DNA from: a virus
IMG/VR virus record: IMGVR_UViG_3300018062_000001
Span: 1 to 51,289 of that record
Length of the DNA: 51,289 bases
Direction: 5' to 3' (one strand)
Positions 1 to 7,378 of this stretch are shown in pieces (position 1 is the first letter of the stretch; each line of letters starts with the position of its first letter). The position numbers and the translations under genes are program-made. The notes beneath the pieces are model-generated. The model made no database searches. It was not told the DNA's origin and saw nothing but the letters and a program-made list of their open reading frames with translations.

Positions 1-17
1 TATCTAAAAGTTATATA

Positions 18-32
18 ATCTCAAATTGAGAT
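18..32. promoter_or_regulatory. Dyad, possible operator
   Basis: ATCTCAA, one central A, then TTGAGAT form a perfect 7+1+7 dyad about 37 bases upstream of the -35 box at 70. The size fits a binding site for a small dimeric repressor such as the ribbon-helix-helix protein at 4725. The partner is inference only. Confidence 0.35.
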
Positions 33-69
33 AGTCTCCATACTGTTGATTCTAAAGAATTTAGAAGTA

Positions 70-99
70 TTGACATTATAGACAAGACTTTGGTATTCT
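70..99 (+). promoter_or_regulatory. Sigma-70-like promoter of the left gene cluster
   Basis: A perfect TTGACA -35 box (70-75), an 18-base spacer and a TATTCT -10 box (94-99) lie 26 bases before the first ATG. An AGAGAGGA ribosome binding site follows at about 110-117. This promoter probably drives the rightward early cluster. It is duplicated in the right terminal repeat. Confidence 0.6.
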
Positions 100-125
100 A
101 ATAAAATCTAGAGAGGATTAAAAAT

Positions 126-500
126 ATGAAAGTAAAAATAATAACTCCACCAAATGCACTAAATACTAAAAACTTATTATCAGAACGTCTTTATAAACTA
201 TCAGAACTACTCGCAAAAATAAATCCAAAAAATCAGACACATGGATTATTAGGTGGGGAATTTGGATACGGACAAAAATTTGAAAATTCAATTTTTAAAA
301 TGGAACCTTATTGTTGGTGCGCACAAGAGAATTGTAATATGTGTAATGGAGATGGTTCTAATTTTATATTTAAACCAACAAAGTTCTGTCTAAATTGGTA
401 CAAATGGATTGGTCGTTCAATGGAATTTGAGCCGCAGAATATCTCAGATAAAGAAATAAATAAAATGTTCGATTTGTGTGAAAAATCTATAAGGAACTAA
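126..500 (+). CDS. Conserved phage hypothetical protein with Cys-rich metal site
   Basis: This 124-residue protein opens the rightward cluster and starts 8 bases after an AGAGAGGA ribosome binding site. Residues 59-72 read CWCAQENCNMCNGDG, with four closely spaced cysteines that could bind zinc or iron. The next segment, FKPTKFCLNWYKWIGRSMEF, resembles a motif I recall from many uncharacterised phage proteins (FWYKPTGFKLWWYKYIGR type). No enzymatic motif is visible. The next gene follows after 3 bases, so the two are co-translated. Confidence 0.75.
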   Translation: MKVKIITPPNALNTKNLLSERLYKLSELLAKINPKNQTHGLLGGEFGYGQKFENSIFKMEPYCWCAQENCNMCNGDGSNFIFKPTKFCLNWYKWIGRSMEFEPQNISDKEINKMFDLCEKSIRN

Positions 501-503
501 AAA

Positions 504-1124
504 ATGTCTAGATATTCTAGAAAATCTCATATTTATTATGACAAATATCAAAAGACCAGAGTCTCTATTCATTGGTCTAACAAAGCCTCCGCCTACGCGA
601 TTCATTTTGAAAAACTTCCCAATAGCAAATGGTTTGCTGGTGGCAAAGAAAGATTCCAAAAAATTCAAACTGCCTTTATTGGCTTCATTAATAATCTACC
701 ATATGGAGAAAAAGAAAAAGTCATTAAGATTGATATAGTAAATAACGAAGAAGTCCAAGATTGGACTTACTATATTCACGAAAAACATCTTAATAATTTT
801 AGAAATTTAGTAGAATTGATGCCAGAAGATTTTGAGATAGACTTTATCGAGAAGCCAGATGAAACAGCAAGATTTACCAGTAAATTTATTCCCATAGATG
901 TATGGCTAGATAAGTTTAAGGAGATAACAGGTGAAAGCATATCAAATCTTGATTATAATGGAAGTCGTTCTATTTACCGCCGTATGTGTAGACTTCTCCA
1001 TCCTGATTATAATCCCAACGATTTGGAAATTGCCAGTAAAATGAGTGAATTAAATGAAATTTGGACAAATTTAGAAATATATCATTTTAAAACAAAACAG
1101 ATAGAACAATTACAAGAAGTATAA
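504..1124 (+). CDS. J-domain (DnaJ-like) protein
   Basis: The C-terminal third of this 206-residue protein looks like the core of a J domain. Helix II (IYRRMCRLL, 157-165) leads into HPDYNPND, and the diagnostic His-Pro-Asp is at 166-168. Helix III (EIASKMSELNEIWTNLE) follows. J domains stimulate the ATPase of Hsp70/DnaK and recruit it to clients, using HPD as the contact. The N-terminal 125 residues are unrecognised and may bind the client. There is no Gly/Phe region or zinc finger here, but a DnaJ-type zinc finger occurs in the GroES-like gene at 16129, suggesting a scattered chaperone module. Hijacking of host DnaK is inference. The HPD context is convincing; the rest is weaker. Confidence 0.72.
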   Translation: MSRYSRKSHIYYDKYQKTRVSIHWSNKASAYAIHFEKLPNSKWFAGGKERFQKIQTAFIGFINNLPYGEKEKVIKIDIVNNEEVQDWTYYIHEKHLNNFRNLVELMPEDFEIDFIEKPDETARFTSKFIPIDVWLDKFKEITGESISNLDYNGSRSIYRRMCRLLHPDYNPNDLEIASKMSELNEIWTNLEIYHFKTKQIEQLQEV

Positions 1125-1139
1125 AATAGGATAATAAAG

Positions 1140-1364
1140 ATGAGAAGAATACAATGGAAAAGACCAATTTGGAAATTAGTAATAGATAAAAATTCAAAAT
1201 CACTAACAAATAGTATATATGAGGTATTTGATATTGTAATTCAATCTTGTGTTATATCTTGTATACATGGATCAAGAACAATATATTCAAAAGGGCCATT
1301 TACATTAAAGTGGCAATTACCGTCGGGAAAAGTTAAAGAAAAATTCGCAAAATATTATTCATAG
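1140..1364 (+). CDS. Hypothetical small basic protein
   Basis: This 74-residue, Lys/Arg-rich protein starts with MRRIQWKRPIWK and matches no family I recognise. It sits in the rightward cluster between the J-domain gene and a small acidic protein, with a weak purine-rich ribosome binding site (GGATAATAAAG). The centre (YEVFDIVIQSCVISCIHG) is hydrophobic with two cysteines but is not clearly a membrane segment. Confidence 0.55.
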   Translation: MRRIQWKRPIWKLVIDKNSKSLTNSIYEVFDIVIQSCVISCIHGSRTIYSKGPFTLKWQLPSGKVKEKFAKYYS

Positions 1365-1390
1365 AGAAAACAATTACAGGAGATATAAAA

Positions 1391-1552
1391 ATGAAATTAT
1401 TAGTATCATTTGAATTAGATGATAGTGAAGAAATGGATGAGGATGATCTAATACAAAGTCATATTAAAGCAACAGAAGATTTAATAAATGATCTTACAAA
1501 TCAATTTAATATTAAAATTACAAACATAAAAGTAAGTCCAAAAAAGGATTAA
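1391..1552 (+). CDS. Hypothetical small acidic protein
   Basis: This 53-residue gene begins MKLLVSFELDDSEEMDEDDL and ends with the TAA at 1550-1552. An AGGAGA ribosome binding site lies 7 bases upstream of the ATG. The predicted protein alternates an acidic N-terminus, a helix (QSHIKATEDLINDLTNQF) and a beta strand (IKITNIKVS). That beta-alpha-beta outline resembles many small phage proteins, but no function can be assigned. Confidence 0.6.
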   Translation: MKLLVSFELDDSEEMDEDDLIQSHIKATEDLINDLTNQFNIKITNIKVSPKKD

Positions 1553-1559
1553 AAAAAAT

Positions 1560-2288
1560 ATGACTGAAAATAACACCGGAATAGCAACAAAAGACCAACT
1601 AAAAAATCCATTCGGCAAGAGAGGTCTAGCCAAAAATATTAATGATGCAACAGAAACACTAGCAAAGCTAGACCCAAATACCCGCCAGAATCGTCTTGGT
1701 TTAGTATGCGACGATTCTGGTAGTATGTCTGGTGAGGCTATTTCAAACGCTCACACTGCTGTTTCAAATTTCTGTTCTAATTGTAAACCACAAGAAACAA
1801 GTATCTGTATTTATCCACTAAATGCATCCAAAAAAGAATTAATTTGCGATTATGATATTCTTACAATTTATTGGAATAGCATAAACGCAACAGGTGGAAC
1901 ACCATTATATACAAAATTAGATGAAATGATAGAAAATGAAAAAATTACAAGAGCAGTAGTTTTTTCTGATGGTGGGCCTACAGATGGGCGTATATGGATA
2001 GATGGAGATTTATTTGGAAATAATTCTGTTGATAATGAAAAAGTAAAAGAAATTATAAATAAATATAAATCAAAAGAAATTCCTATAGATTGTATTTTTA
2101 TCGGTTTAAAAGATTCTACAGGATATAAAGAACTAGAATTACTTGCAAAGCTAACTAATGGAATTTTTGTTCATTTTACAGATAGTAAATCCTTATCAAC
2201 AAGTCTCAAATATTTAACGCCGGGACTTAGAGGGTTACTTGCTAATTCAGAGATAAAGGAGAAAATACAACGTGGAGAAAAAATCTAA
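1560..2288 (+). CDS. vWA-domain protein with intact MIDAS
   Basis: This 242-residue protein carries a von Willebrand factor A fold. LGLVCDDSGSMSG (47-58) is the DxSxS metal-ion-dependent adhesion site, TGGTPL (111-116) supplies the MIDAS threonine, and VVFSDGGPTD (133-142) supplies the third-loop Asp. All five metal ligands appear present, so it should bind Mg2+ and a partner protein. vWA proteins often pair with AAA ATPases; here the nearest ATPase is the FtsK-like gene two positions downstream. The start is preceded only by a weak AAGGATTAAA site. Its role in infection is unknown. Confidence 0.85.
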   Translation: MTENNTGIATKDQLKNPFGKRGLAKNINDATETLAKLDPNTRQNRLGLVCDDSGSMSGEAISNAHTAVSNFCSNCKPQETSICIYPLNASKKELICDYDILTIYWNSINATGGTPLYTKLDEMIENEKITRAVVFSDGGPTDGRIWIDGDLFGNNSVDNEKVKEIINKYKSKEIPIDCIFIGLKDSTGYKELELLAKLTNGIFVHFTDSKSLSTSLKYLTPGLRGLLANSEIKEKIQRGEKI

Positions 2289-2487
2289 AATTAAAGAAAA
2301 AAAATATGACAAAGCAATGGATACTGTTATTGAAAATGCTAATTGTAAATTACTAGTAATTGATGTAGACTTTGGTACTGTATGGCATTTTAATACATTA
2401 AAGGAACTAATTAATAATTTTCATGATCAAAAAGTCTTATTAGATTATATTAATGAAAGAGAAACTTATTATAATAGCAAGGATTAA
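2272..2487 (+). CDS. Hypothetical protein, GTG start
   Basis: This 71-residue gene overlaps the end of the vWA gene by 17 bases. It starts with GTG, 9 bases after a strong AAGGAG site inside that gene, which supports the start and implies translational coupling. The sequence has a Lys-rich N-terminus followed by CKLLVIDVDFGTVWHFNTLKEL, a beta-alpha pattern. No family is recognised. Confidence 0.6.
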   Translation: MEKKSKIKEKKYDKAMDTVIENANCKLLVIDVDFGTVWHFNTLKELINNFHDQKVLLDYINERETYYNSKD

Positions 2488-2490
2488 AAT

Positions 2491-3747
2491 ATGAAAGATT
2501 TCAGAAAACAAGAGGAGCCAGAAAAAAATGGACAATATAGCAATAGTTCTAGCATTAATAGCGATAACATTTGCGATAATCAATCTAACCAGAACAATAG
2601 AAAAGAAGAAATAACCGAAGAAGAAAAAAACGTCGTAAAATTATCTTCTAAGTTTCTCGGTCTAGGAATCAGAACAAAATTCGTTTACTATCTTAAAGGT
2701 CCAGTCGTTACAAATTATACTTTTACTTTATCTAATGACGTTCCACTTTCAAAAGTCTTAGGAAAGTCAGAAGATTTAGCATTATCTGTGGGCGCAGTCT
2801 CTTGTATTATTCAAAGAATAGGTGGAGAAATAGTTATATCTATTCCAAATAATCCAGAAGATCGCCAGATTGTAGATTTCAAAGACAATTTATATTGGTA
2901 TCTTCATAATGAAAAAGTGCGCGAAGCACGAATACCAATTCCTTTAGGTATAAATATTCAAGGACAAAAATCATTTTTTGAATTAACAGACATGCCACAT
3001 GCCTTAGTTGCTGGAAGTACAGGCGCGGGAAAATCAGTATGGCTTTCTTCAATAATTGAATCTTTAGTTTATAAATTTGATTCTGATTATGTTAAAATGT
3101 ATTTAGTAGATACTAAAAGAGTAGACCTGCCTCTTTTTAAAGACCTCCCACATATTATAGGACTTGCTGATGATATTAAATCTTTTCACTCAGAAGTTTG
3201 TTATCAAGTAATGGGAGAGATACGTCATAGATTGCAATTATTTCAAACTGAATCTATTCGTAATATTGATTCATATAAAAAGAAAACCGGAAACAAAATT
3301 CCATACATTCTTGTTATTATAGATGAACTAGCAGATGTTCTAGAATTAGATAAAGAACTTGATAGAAAAAAGGATGGAGAATATGAAGGAACACCCACAG
3401 TTAAAGCATGGCTCAAACGAGTTACCGCTATTGCAAGAGCAGCCGGAATACATATTATTGCTTGTACGCAAAGAAGCAGCGTCAAAATTATTGACGGAGA
3501 TATTAAAGCCAACTTTAACTGTAGAATCGCCTTACGTTTACCAACTGGCTTTGATTCTCGCACAATACTTGGAGAAAATGGAGCGGAAAATCTTTTGGGT
3601 AAAGGAGATATGTTAGTAAAGAAACCAGATACAGATATTCTTGAAAGATTTCATGGGCCTTTTGTAAGAGATGAAGATATTAAAGAATTAGTAGAAAATT
3701 ATAATCAATTAAAAACTATACTTTCCGCTCCAATAATATCACATTAG
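2491..3747 (+). CDS. FtsK/SpoIIIE-type DNA translocase ATPase
   Basis: This is a 418-residue motor protein. A Ser/Asn-rich leader (1-40) precedes an FtsK alpha/beta-like region (GPVVTNYTFTLSNDVPLSKV, 70-89). The RecA-like domain has Walker A GSTGAGKS (175-182) and Walker B ILVIIDELAD (273-282). The C-terminal part (GIHIIACTQRSSVKIIDGDI, then FNCRIALRLPTGFDSRTILG) is typical of the FtsK motor. There are no N-terminal membrane helices and no winged-helix gamma domain, so it should be a soluble hexameric dsDNA pump without KOPS recognition. It is not the packaging ATPase, which is at 42244. Possible roles are DNA entry, concatemer handling or plasmid-like maintenance; these are inference. Confidence 0.92.
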   Translation: MKDFRKQEEPEKNGQYSNSSSINSDNICDNQSNQNNRKEEITEEEKNVVKLSSKFLGLGIRTKFVYYLKGPVVTNYTFTLSNDVPLSKVLGKSEDLALSVGAVSCIIQRIGGEIVISIPNNPEDRQIVDFKDNLYWYLHNEKVREARIPIPLGINIQGQKSFFELTDMPHALVAGSTGAGKSVWLSSIIESLVYKFDSDYVKMYLVDTKRVDLPLFKDLPHIIGLADDIKSFHSEVCYQVMGEIRHRLQLFQTESIRNIDSYKKKTGNKIPYILVIIDELADVLELDKELDRKKDGEYEGTPTVKAWLKRVTAIARAAGIHIIACTQRSSVKIIDGDIKANFNCRIALRLPTGFDSRTILGENGAENLLGKGDMLVKKPDTDILERFHGPFVRDEDIKELVENYNQLKTILSAPIISH

Positions 3748-3772
3748 GGAGCAGGAAATTGGAGAGATTAAA

Positions 3773-3991
3773 ATGCATAATGTAATAACATTAAGACATA
3801 ACTCTGGTATGTTACGAGATTGTTGGTGGGAAAAAGATCCTAAAGATAATCAACCAATATTAGTTATTCGTCAAGTAAAATTTATTGAAGATAATGCACA
3901 ACAACCTATAACTAAATTAATTAGATTAACAAATAACGAATTTGTAAAATTAGGAGAATTAATATCAAAAGGTCCAGATATAATCAGTTAA
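3773..3991 (+). CDS. Hypothetical protein
   Basis: This 72-residue protein starts 8 bases after a GGAGAG ribosome binding site. It reads as beta strands with a final helix (TRHNSGMLRDCWWEKDPKDN, later RLTNNEFVKLGELIS). No conserved motif is recognised. It lies directly downstream of the FtsK-like gene and is probably in the same operon. Confidence 0.6.
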   Translation: MHNVITLRHNSGMLRDCWWEKDPKDNQPILVIRQVKFIEDNAQQPITKLIRLTNNEFVKLGELISKGPDIIS

Positions 3992-4020
3992 AATTTATAC
4001 TTTACGGAGATTAAAAAAAT

Positions 4021-4203
4021 ATGAAAGCAGAAGAAGTTCAAACACAAATAATCAAATGGTGGCGCGAACCATCTAAACTAGATTGGACTATATTTGAGTC
4101 TTTATTAGTAGCTATACTAAGATCAAATGATTCAGATTCTAATAAAATAGAAATATGTAAAGAAGCGTTAGATGCTTTTACAAGAAGAGGATATTTTCAG
4201 TAA
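4021..4203 (+). CDS. Hypothetical small protein
   Basis: This is a 60-residue, helical, mildly acidic protein (EEVQTQIIKWWREPSKLDWT). An ACGGAGA ribosome binding site lies 10 bases upstream. Three bases separate its stop from the next ATG. No family is recognised. Confidence 0.6.
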   Translation: MKAEEVQTQIIKWWREPSKLDWTIFESLLVAILRSNDSDSNKIEICKEALDAFTRRGYFQ

Positions 4204-4205
4204 TT

Positions 4206-4310
4206 ATGAAACTAGAAGAATGCCAAGAACTCGTCAATAAATTAATGTCCATTCATGTCTTATTTACTCTAGGATGGAAATTTAAATGGGACATTCACAA
4301 TGACGTTTAA
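4206..4310 (+). pseudogene. Probable truncated SprT-like protein N-terminus
   Basis: This is a 34-residue frame. MKLEECQELVNKLMSIHVLF followed by TLGWKFKWDIHNDV resembles the start of phage SprT-like zinc-protease-family proteins, which I recall as beginning with a helix and a GWxFxFD strand before the HExxH motif. The frame stops right after that strand, inside an abrupt jump to about 50% GC occupied by the DUF2283 gene. No HExxH follows. I read it as the remnant of a gene cut by the incoming segment. A real small peptide is also possible. Confidence 0.5.
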
Positions 4311-4497
4311 CTATGATCACATAGCGGACGTGCTGTATGTAACATTTGAGCAGAGCACTACCGGTGTGTCGTATATCGAGAACCGTGAGGGCGACATCCT
4401 GCGCATTGACAAAAAATCTGGGAAAATTGTTGGTGTGACTGTTGTATTCTTCCTGCGGCGTGCCAAGCTTGGACCGATCACAGTGCCGGAGGTATAA
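4300..4497 (+). CDS. DUF2283 family protein, recently acquired
   Basis: This 65-residue protein has the DUF2283 outline: FNYDHIADVLYVTFEQ, an ENREGDILRID strand pair and GKIVGVTVV. Small DUF2283 proteins are often antitoxin-like partners of DUF4258 toxins; no such toxin is next to it here. I count about 50% GC across 4311-4494, against about 25-32% in neighbours, and G/C-ending codons (CTG, GCG, CCG) dominate. It overlaps the truncated SprT-like frame by 11 bases. Composition and position point to recent horizontal transfer. Confidence 0.8.
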   Translation: MTFNYDHIADVLYVTFEQSTTGVSYIENREGDILRIDKKSGKIVGVTVVFFLRRAKLGPITVPEV

Positions 4498-4516
4498 TAA
4501 TCAATTAATATATTTG

Positions 4517-4545
4517 TTGTCTACATCATTGTAGACAAATATAAA
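4517..4545 (+). promoter_or_regulatory. Promoter overlapped by a 9-bp inverted repeat
   Basis: TTGTCTACA (4517-4525), a TCAT loop and TGTAGACAA (4530-4538) make a perfect dyad. TTGTCT also serves as a -35 box, 17 bases from a TATAAA -10 (4540-4545). A repressor bound at the dyad would block RNA polymerase. The ribbon-helix-helix gene starts 180 bases downstream, so autoregulation is plausible. The GTAGAC/GTCTAC core recurs near 45356-45460. Confidence 0.45.
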
Positions 4546-4575
4546 ATTAAGTGACTATAAAATGATACTAGCGGG

Positions 4576-4658
4576 CTGTGGAAATCTCTGTGGAGATTGT
4601 ATACGGCTGTCTACAAACTATTGTAGGATAAGGACTTATCAGCCTATTGCATTCACAG
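4576..4658 (+). promoter_or_regulatory. Four-helix structured RNA leader
   Basis: The outer stem is CTGTG (4576-4580) with CACAG (4654-4658). It encloses the hairpin AATCTC-tgtg-GAGATT (4583-4598) and a three-way junction. The junction is closed by GGCTG/CAGCC (4605-4609/4640-4644) and holds CTACA/TGTAG and GATAA/TTATC hairpins. The order and tight joining of the arms argue for a folded 5' leader of the gene at 4725. No known riboswitch consensus was recognised. Confidence 0.5.
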
Positions 4659-4661
4659 AGG

Positions 4662-4676
4662 AAAAGCTGTAGACTA
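4662..4676. repeat. 15-base motif shared with 45384-45398
   Basis: AAAAGCTGTAGACTA here is the exact reverse complement of TAGTCTACAGCTTTT at 45384-45398, 40 kb away. Both copies lie in non-coding regulatory regions. It may be a binding site for one protein. Confidence 0.5.
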
Positions 4677-4724
4677 AAGCCTAAGCCAATTCTATACTTA
4701 TACTAAAGACGAATTTAAAAATAT

Positions 4725-4928
4725 ATGGCCCGTGATTATAGACTTAATACTAATAATTCAGCGATAGCTGAAAAGAAAAAAGAAAAAAAAGAAAACTGGC
4801 CTGTTGTTTCTGCTAGAATACCAAATAATCTTAGAAAAAAATTAGAGAAAATGTATCCAAAAAGAGGACAGCTATCAGACGCTATAAAAAATCTGCTTGA
4901 GAATCATGTGCAAGTTTTAGGATATTAA
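4725..4928 (+). CDS. Ribbon-helix-helix (Arc/CopG-like) DNA-binding protein
   Basis: This is a 67-residue protein. A Lys-rich arm (KKKEKKEN) precedes the strand PVVSARIP, then helix NLRKKLEKMYP and helix QLSDAIKNLLENHV, the ribbon-helix-helix order. Such proteins bind operators as dimers and repress transcription. The gene follows a non-coding region with a dyad-overlapped promoter and a structured leader, so it is a good candidate autoregulator. The ribosome binding site is weak (no GGAG), which may make translation dependent on leader folding. The identity of its targets is inference. Confidence 0.7.
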   Translation: MARDYRLNTNNSAIAEKKKEKKENWPVVSARIPNNLRKKLEKMYPKRGQLSDAIKNLLENHVQVLGY

Positions 4929-4941
4929 AGGTGATAAAAAT

Positions 4942-5607
4942 ATGATAGAAAATATAACAGAAGATTCTTCTGTTGATAAATCAGAAGTAATTCTTCTAGA
5001 GAATTATGATTACCAACAAGAAAATATTAACAAAATATTACACCCCGAAGAGTGGCCTGCCTCATTAATAAAATGCGTTTTTGATTGTTCCAGCGAAGAA
5101 ACAAAATCCTGCCTAAAATGTCATAGAAACTATTGTATTCTTCATTCTTCTAGAATATCCTCGAATTTTTGTCAAGACTGCTTTAAAAATCTATCTCTAA
5201 TAGTAGATAAGTTTGAACGTAGAGTAGAAGATTATGATTCTGTTACTGATACAGTAACAACAAAGAAAGAATCTTGCAAAAGACTTAAATTTGATGGTCC
5301 TGACTGGATATTCTATACAGCATGGATAGATAAATTAACAGATGATGAATTACAAACAGTCTGGGAGTTTCACTTCTTCGTTTTAAAACTTATAGAACAA
5401 CAAAATGAAATTCGCGGTGCAAAAAGAAGAGATCAATTAAAATCTAAATCTACTCAATTTATGAGTGGAGTACAGGTAACAACTACTAAAGAAACAAGGA
5501 CTAGAAAAGAAGTAAAGCCGAAAGACCCATTAATTGAACTTAAGAAAATATTTCCAAATAAAAGCGAAGATTTTTACAAACAAATGATGGCGGTGATGAA
5601 ACCATGA
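4942..5607 (+). CDS. Cys/His-rich zinc-binding protein
   Basis: This 221-residue protein starts after an AAAGGTGA site. Residues about 50-85 contain CVFDCSS, then CLKCHRNYCILH and CQDCF, a regular C/H ladder like a B-box or treble-clef zinc site with at least seven potential ligands. A charged helical middle and a Lys-rich tail follow. No catalytic motif is visible. The stop overlaps the next ATG (ATGA), indicating coupled translation. A DNA- or protein-binding role is possible but unproven. Confidence 0.7.
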   Translation: MIENITEDSSVDKSEVILLENYDYQQENINKILHPEEWPASLIKCVFDCSSEETKSCLKCHRNYCILHSSRISSNFCQDCFKNLSLIVDKFERRVEDYDSVTDTVTTKKESCKRLKFDGPDWIFYTAWIDKLTDDELQTVWEFHFFVLKLIEQQNEIRGAKRRDQLKSKSTQFMSGVQVTTTKETRTRKEVKPKDPLIELKKIFPNKSEDFYKQMMAVMKP

Positions 5608-5867
5608 AAAAAATAATATTATTATTTATATGGTTACTATGTGGATTTTTTGCTTGGGAAGTTAACTTAGCAGAGAATTCTAATGAGTATGTTCCTTTTG
5701 CAATTAGTTATAAAGATAGTTCACTTGATTGTCGCCATCAACAAGCATTTGCAATTATCTGGGGTGAAGCATTTGGACCAATTTCTTTAATTATTGCTCT
5801 TGAAAACTCTGGTTTCGCAGAACATGGACTAAAATGGACTTGTAATGTTGATGAAAATGTAAAATAA
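5604..5867 (+). CDS. Small membrane-anchored protein
   Basis: This 87-residue protein begins MKKIILLFIWLLCGFFAWEV, a signal anchor or signal peptide. A second hydrophobic stretch (FAIIWGEAFGPISLIIAL) lies near residues 49-66. Two cysteines (CRHQQ and WTCNV) lie outside these segments. It overlaps the upstream gene by 4 bases. Its function is unknown; an inner-membrane host-interaction protein is one option. Confidence 0.6.
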   Translation: MKKIILLFIWLLCGFFAWEVNLAENSNEYVPFAISYKDSSLDCRHQQAFAIIWGEAFGPISLIIALENSGFAEHGLKWTCNVDENVK

Positions 5868-5872
5868 AAAAT

Positions 5873-7210
5873 ATGACACCAGAACAAGCATCACAAAAAT
5901 ATAAATGGGTTAAATATAATTCTTCTACAAATACAGTAGAATTATATCTTGACCATCATATGTTATCTTGGGCCAGAATGTGTGAAGCTGGATTTTACTT
6001 TCAACACATTTTGAAAATAAATCCTAGTTATAAAAGAGTAGAGGCTCCAAAAATACCAATTTTAAGACCAACAAACACAGAGAAAGAAATTATAGATTCT
6101 ACATTAGAAGGATTAATAGATAATCAAAAAGAAGAAAGTGAAAGATTAGAAAATATAAGAGCCTCAATACACAAACCTTGGTTCCTAGAATTCGGTGAAT
6201 ATCTTCATTATATGTTTGAAATTTATTACAAATCTTTTATTCATCGAGAAAAATCTTATATCTTAGATTATCTATTATCTCCCACACAACAGTGTCTTAA
6301 TCTTACAGATTTCTTAAACATTGGTAAAAAAGTATGGAATTTAATGGATATAGAGTGGTTTGCAGGCATAAATGAAAAGAAACCCGGAAATGTAGATTCT
6401 GCTAGTCACAAAAGATATTATGAAGTTGGAGGATGGAAGGGAGTTAGTAGTCTACTAACACAATATTATGTATATTATCAAGATTTGAGAGTTAGAATTA
6501 TAGATACAGAAATTATATTTGGGTATAATAAAGAAGTAAAAATTGGAGAATTTAATTTAATAACTGATTATTGGAAAGAGAGGTCTCCATATGGATCGTG
6601 GGATGAGGATAAAATAGAAACAATAGAAATTAATTGTTTTCTAACAGGCCGCATTGATCTTCTAATAGACAACGGCTATAAAATTGGTCCAGTAGATCAT
6701 AAACATTCTCATAAATTTTACGGAGATGAATCAGATCATTATAATCCACAAGATGCGATTACTGGATATATATTAGCAACACGCGAAATAATGCAAAGAA
6801 ATTATCCCAAGTATTTTGAAACTGGGCGCGAGTGTCTTAGTGCTTGGGTCTATCATATCTGCGCCACAGAGCCATCAGAACCAAGAGATAAAAATAAATC
6901 AAGACAACCAAGATTTAAGACAACTCCAATAGATAAATCACCACAACAATTAGAAGATTTTAAAAAGCGTCAACTAAGTACATTTAAAAGAATAGCAGAG
7001 TTATTATTTAATGATAAAACTCCAGAATGGAATACTCTTGTATGTAACAACATATTCAATAGAGATTGCATGTATAAAGATATACATGAAAGAAGTCCCG
7101 AACAGTGGGAAAATATCATTAGAGAATATTATTTAGTTGGACAAGAATGGAATCCTAGAGAAAGAGATAGTGATAAAATTGATGAGATTTTAAAAATAGA
7201 AAGAATATGA
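5873..7210 (+). CDS. PD-(D/E)XK (RecB/Cas4-like) nuclease
   Basis: This is a 445-residue protein. LTGRIDLLIDNGYKIGPVDH (257-276) gives the PD-(D/E)XK core: Asp262, then Asp275-His-Lys277, followed by a conserved-looking HSHKFYGD. Cys37 (MCEAG) near the N-terminus and Cys391/Cys399 (VCNNIFNRDCMYKDI) near the C-terminus resemble the split ligands of an Fe-S cluster in Cas4/AddB-type nucleases. Phage members process DNA ends for recombination. The Sak4-like and SSB-like genes downstream support a recombination module. Loss of a fourth clear Cys leaves the Fe-S assignment tentative. Confidence 0.78.
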   Translation: MTPEQASQKYKWVKYNSSTNTVELYLDHHMLSWARMCEAGFYFQHILKINPSYKRVEAPKIPILRPTNTEKEIIDSTLEGLIDNQKEESERLENIRASIHKPWFLEFGEYLHYMFEIYYKSFIHREKSYILDYLLSPTQQCLNLTDFLNIGKKVWNLMDIEWFAGINEKKPGNVDSASHKRYYEVGGWKGVSSLLTQYYVYYQDLRVRIIDTEIIFGYNKEVKIGEFNLITDYWKERSPYGSWDEDKIETIEINCFLTGRIDLLIDNGYKIGPVDHKHSHKFYGDESDHYNPQDAITGYILATREIMQRNYPKYFETGRECLSAWVYHICATEPSEPRDKNKSRQPRFKTTPIDKSPQQLEDFKKRQLSTFKRIAELLFNDKTPEWNTLVCNNIFNRDCMYKDIHERSPEQWENIIREYYLVGQEWNPRERDSDKIDEILKIERI

Positions 7211-7371
7211 TATTCCTATGCGGAATTTGTGGAGAAGGATTGTTTAAACCCAAATTTAGAACTTTGTACGATCTTATAGATCATTGGGCTAATAAACATC
7301 AAAGAAGAAAATATGATATTAAATACAATTTAGCGTGGCGACTATTAAAAATATGGCCGATGAATAGGTGA
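7207..7371 (+). CDS. Single C2H2 zinc-finger protein
   Basis: This 54-residue gene overlaps the nuclease stop by 4 bases (ATGA). Cys5-x2-Cys8 (LCGICGEG) and His26-x4-His31 (LIDHWANKH) make a classical C2H2 spacing, followed by a basic helix (HQRRKYDIKY). It may bind nucleic acid or be a small adaptor. It is one of several tiny zinc proteins here (10796, 11351). Confidence 0.65.
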   Translation: MIFLCGICGEGLFKPKFRTLYDLIDHWANKHQRRKYDIKYNLAWRLLKIWPMNR

Positions 7372-7378
7372 GAAATAT

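Larger units (their letters stand above)
1..123. repeat. Direct terminal repeat, left copy
   Basis: These bases are identical to 51167-51289 at the other end. Such a repeat shows that the contig closes into a circle, or that the genome has short direct terminal repeats. The copy carries the promoter and ribosome binding site of the first gene. An assembler overlap of about k-mer size would look the same, so a physical terminal repeat is not proven. Confidence 0.95.

Noticed and set aside
4498-4724. Possible tRNA in the hairpin-rich leader
   Set aside because: No T-arm consensus, no anticodon arm of correct size and no acceptor stem. No tRNA was recognised elsewhere in the window either.
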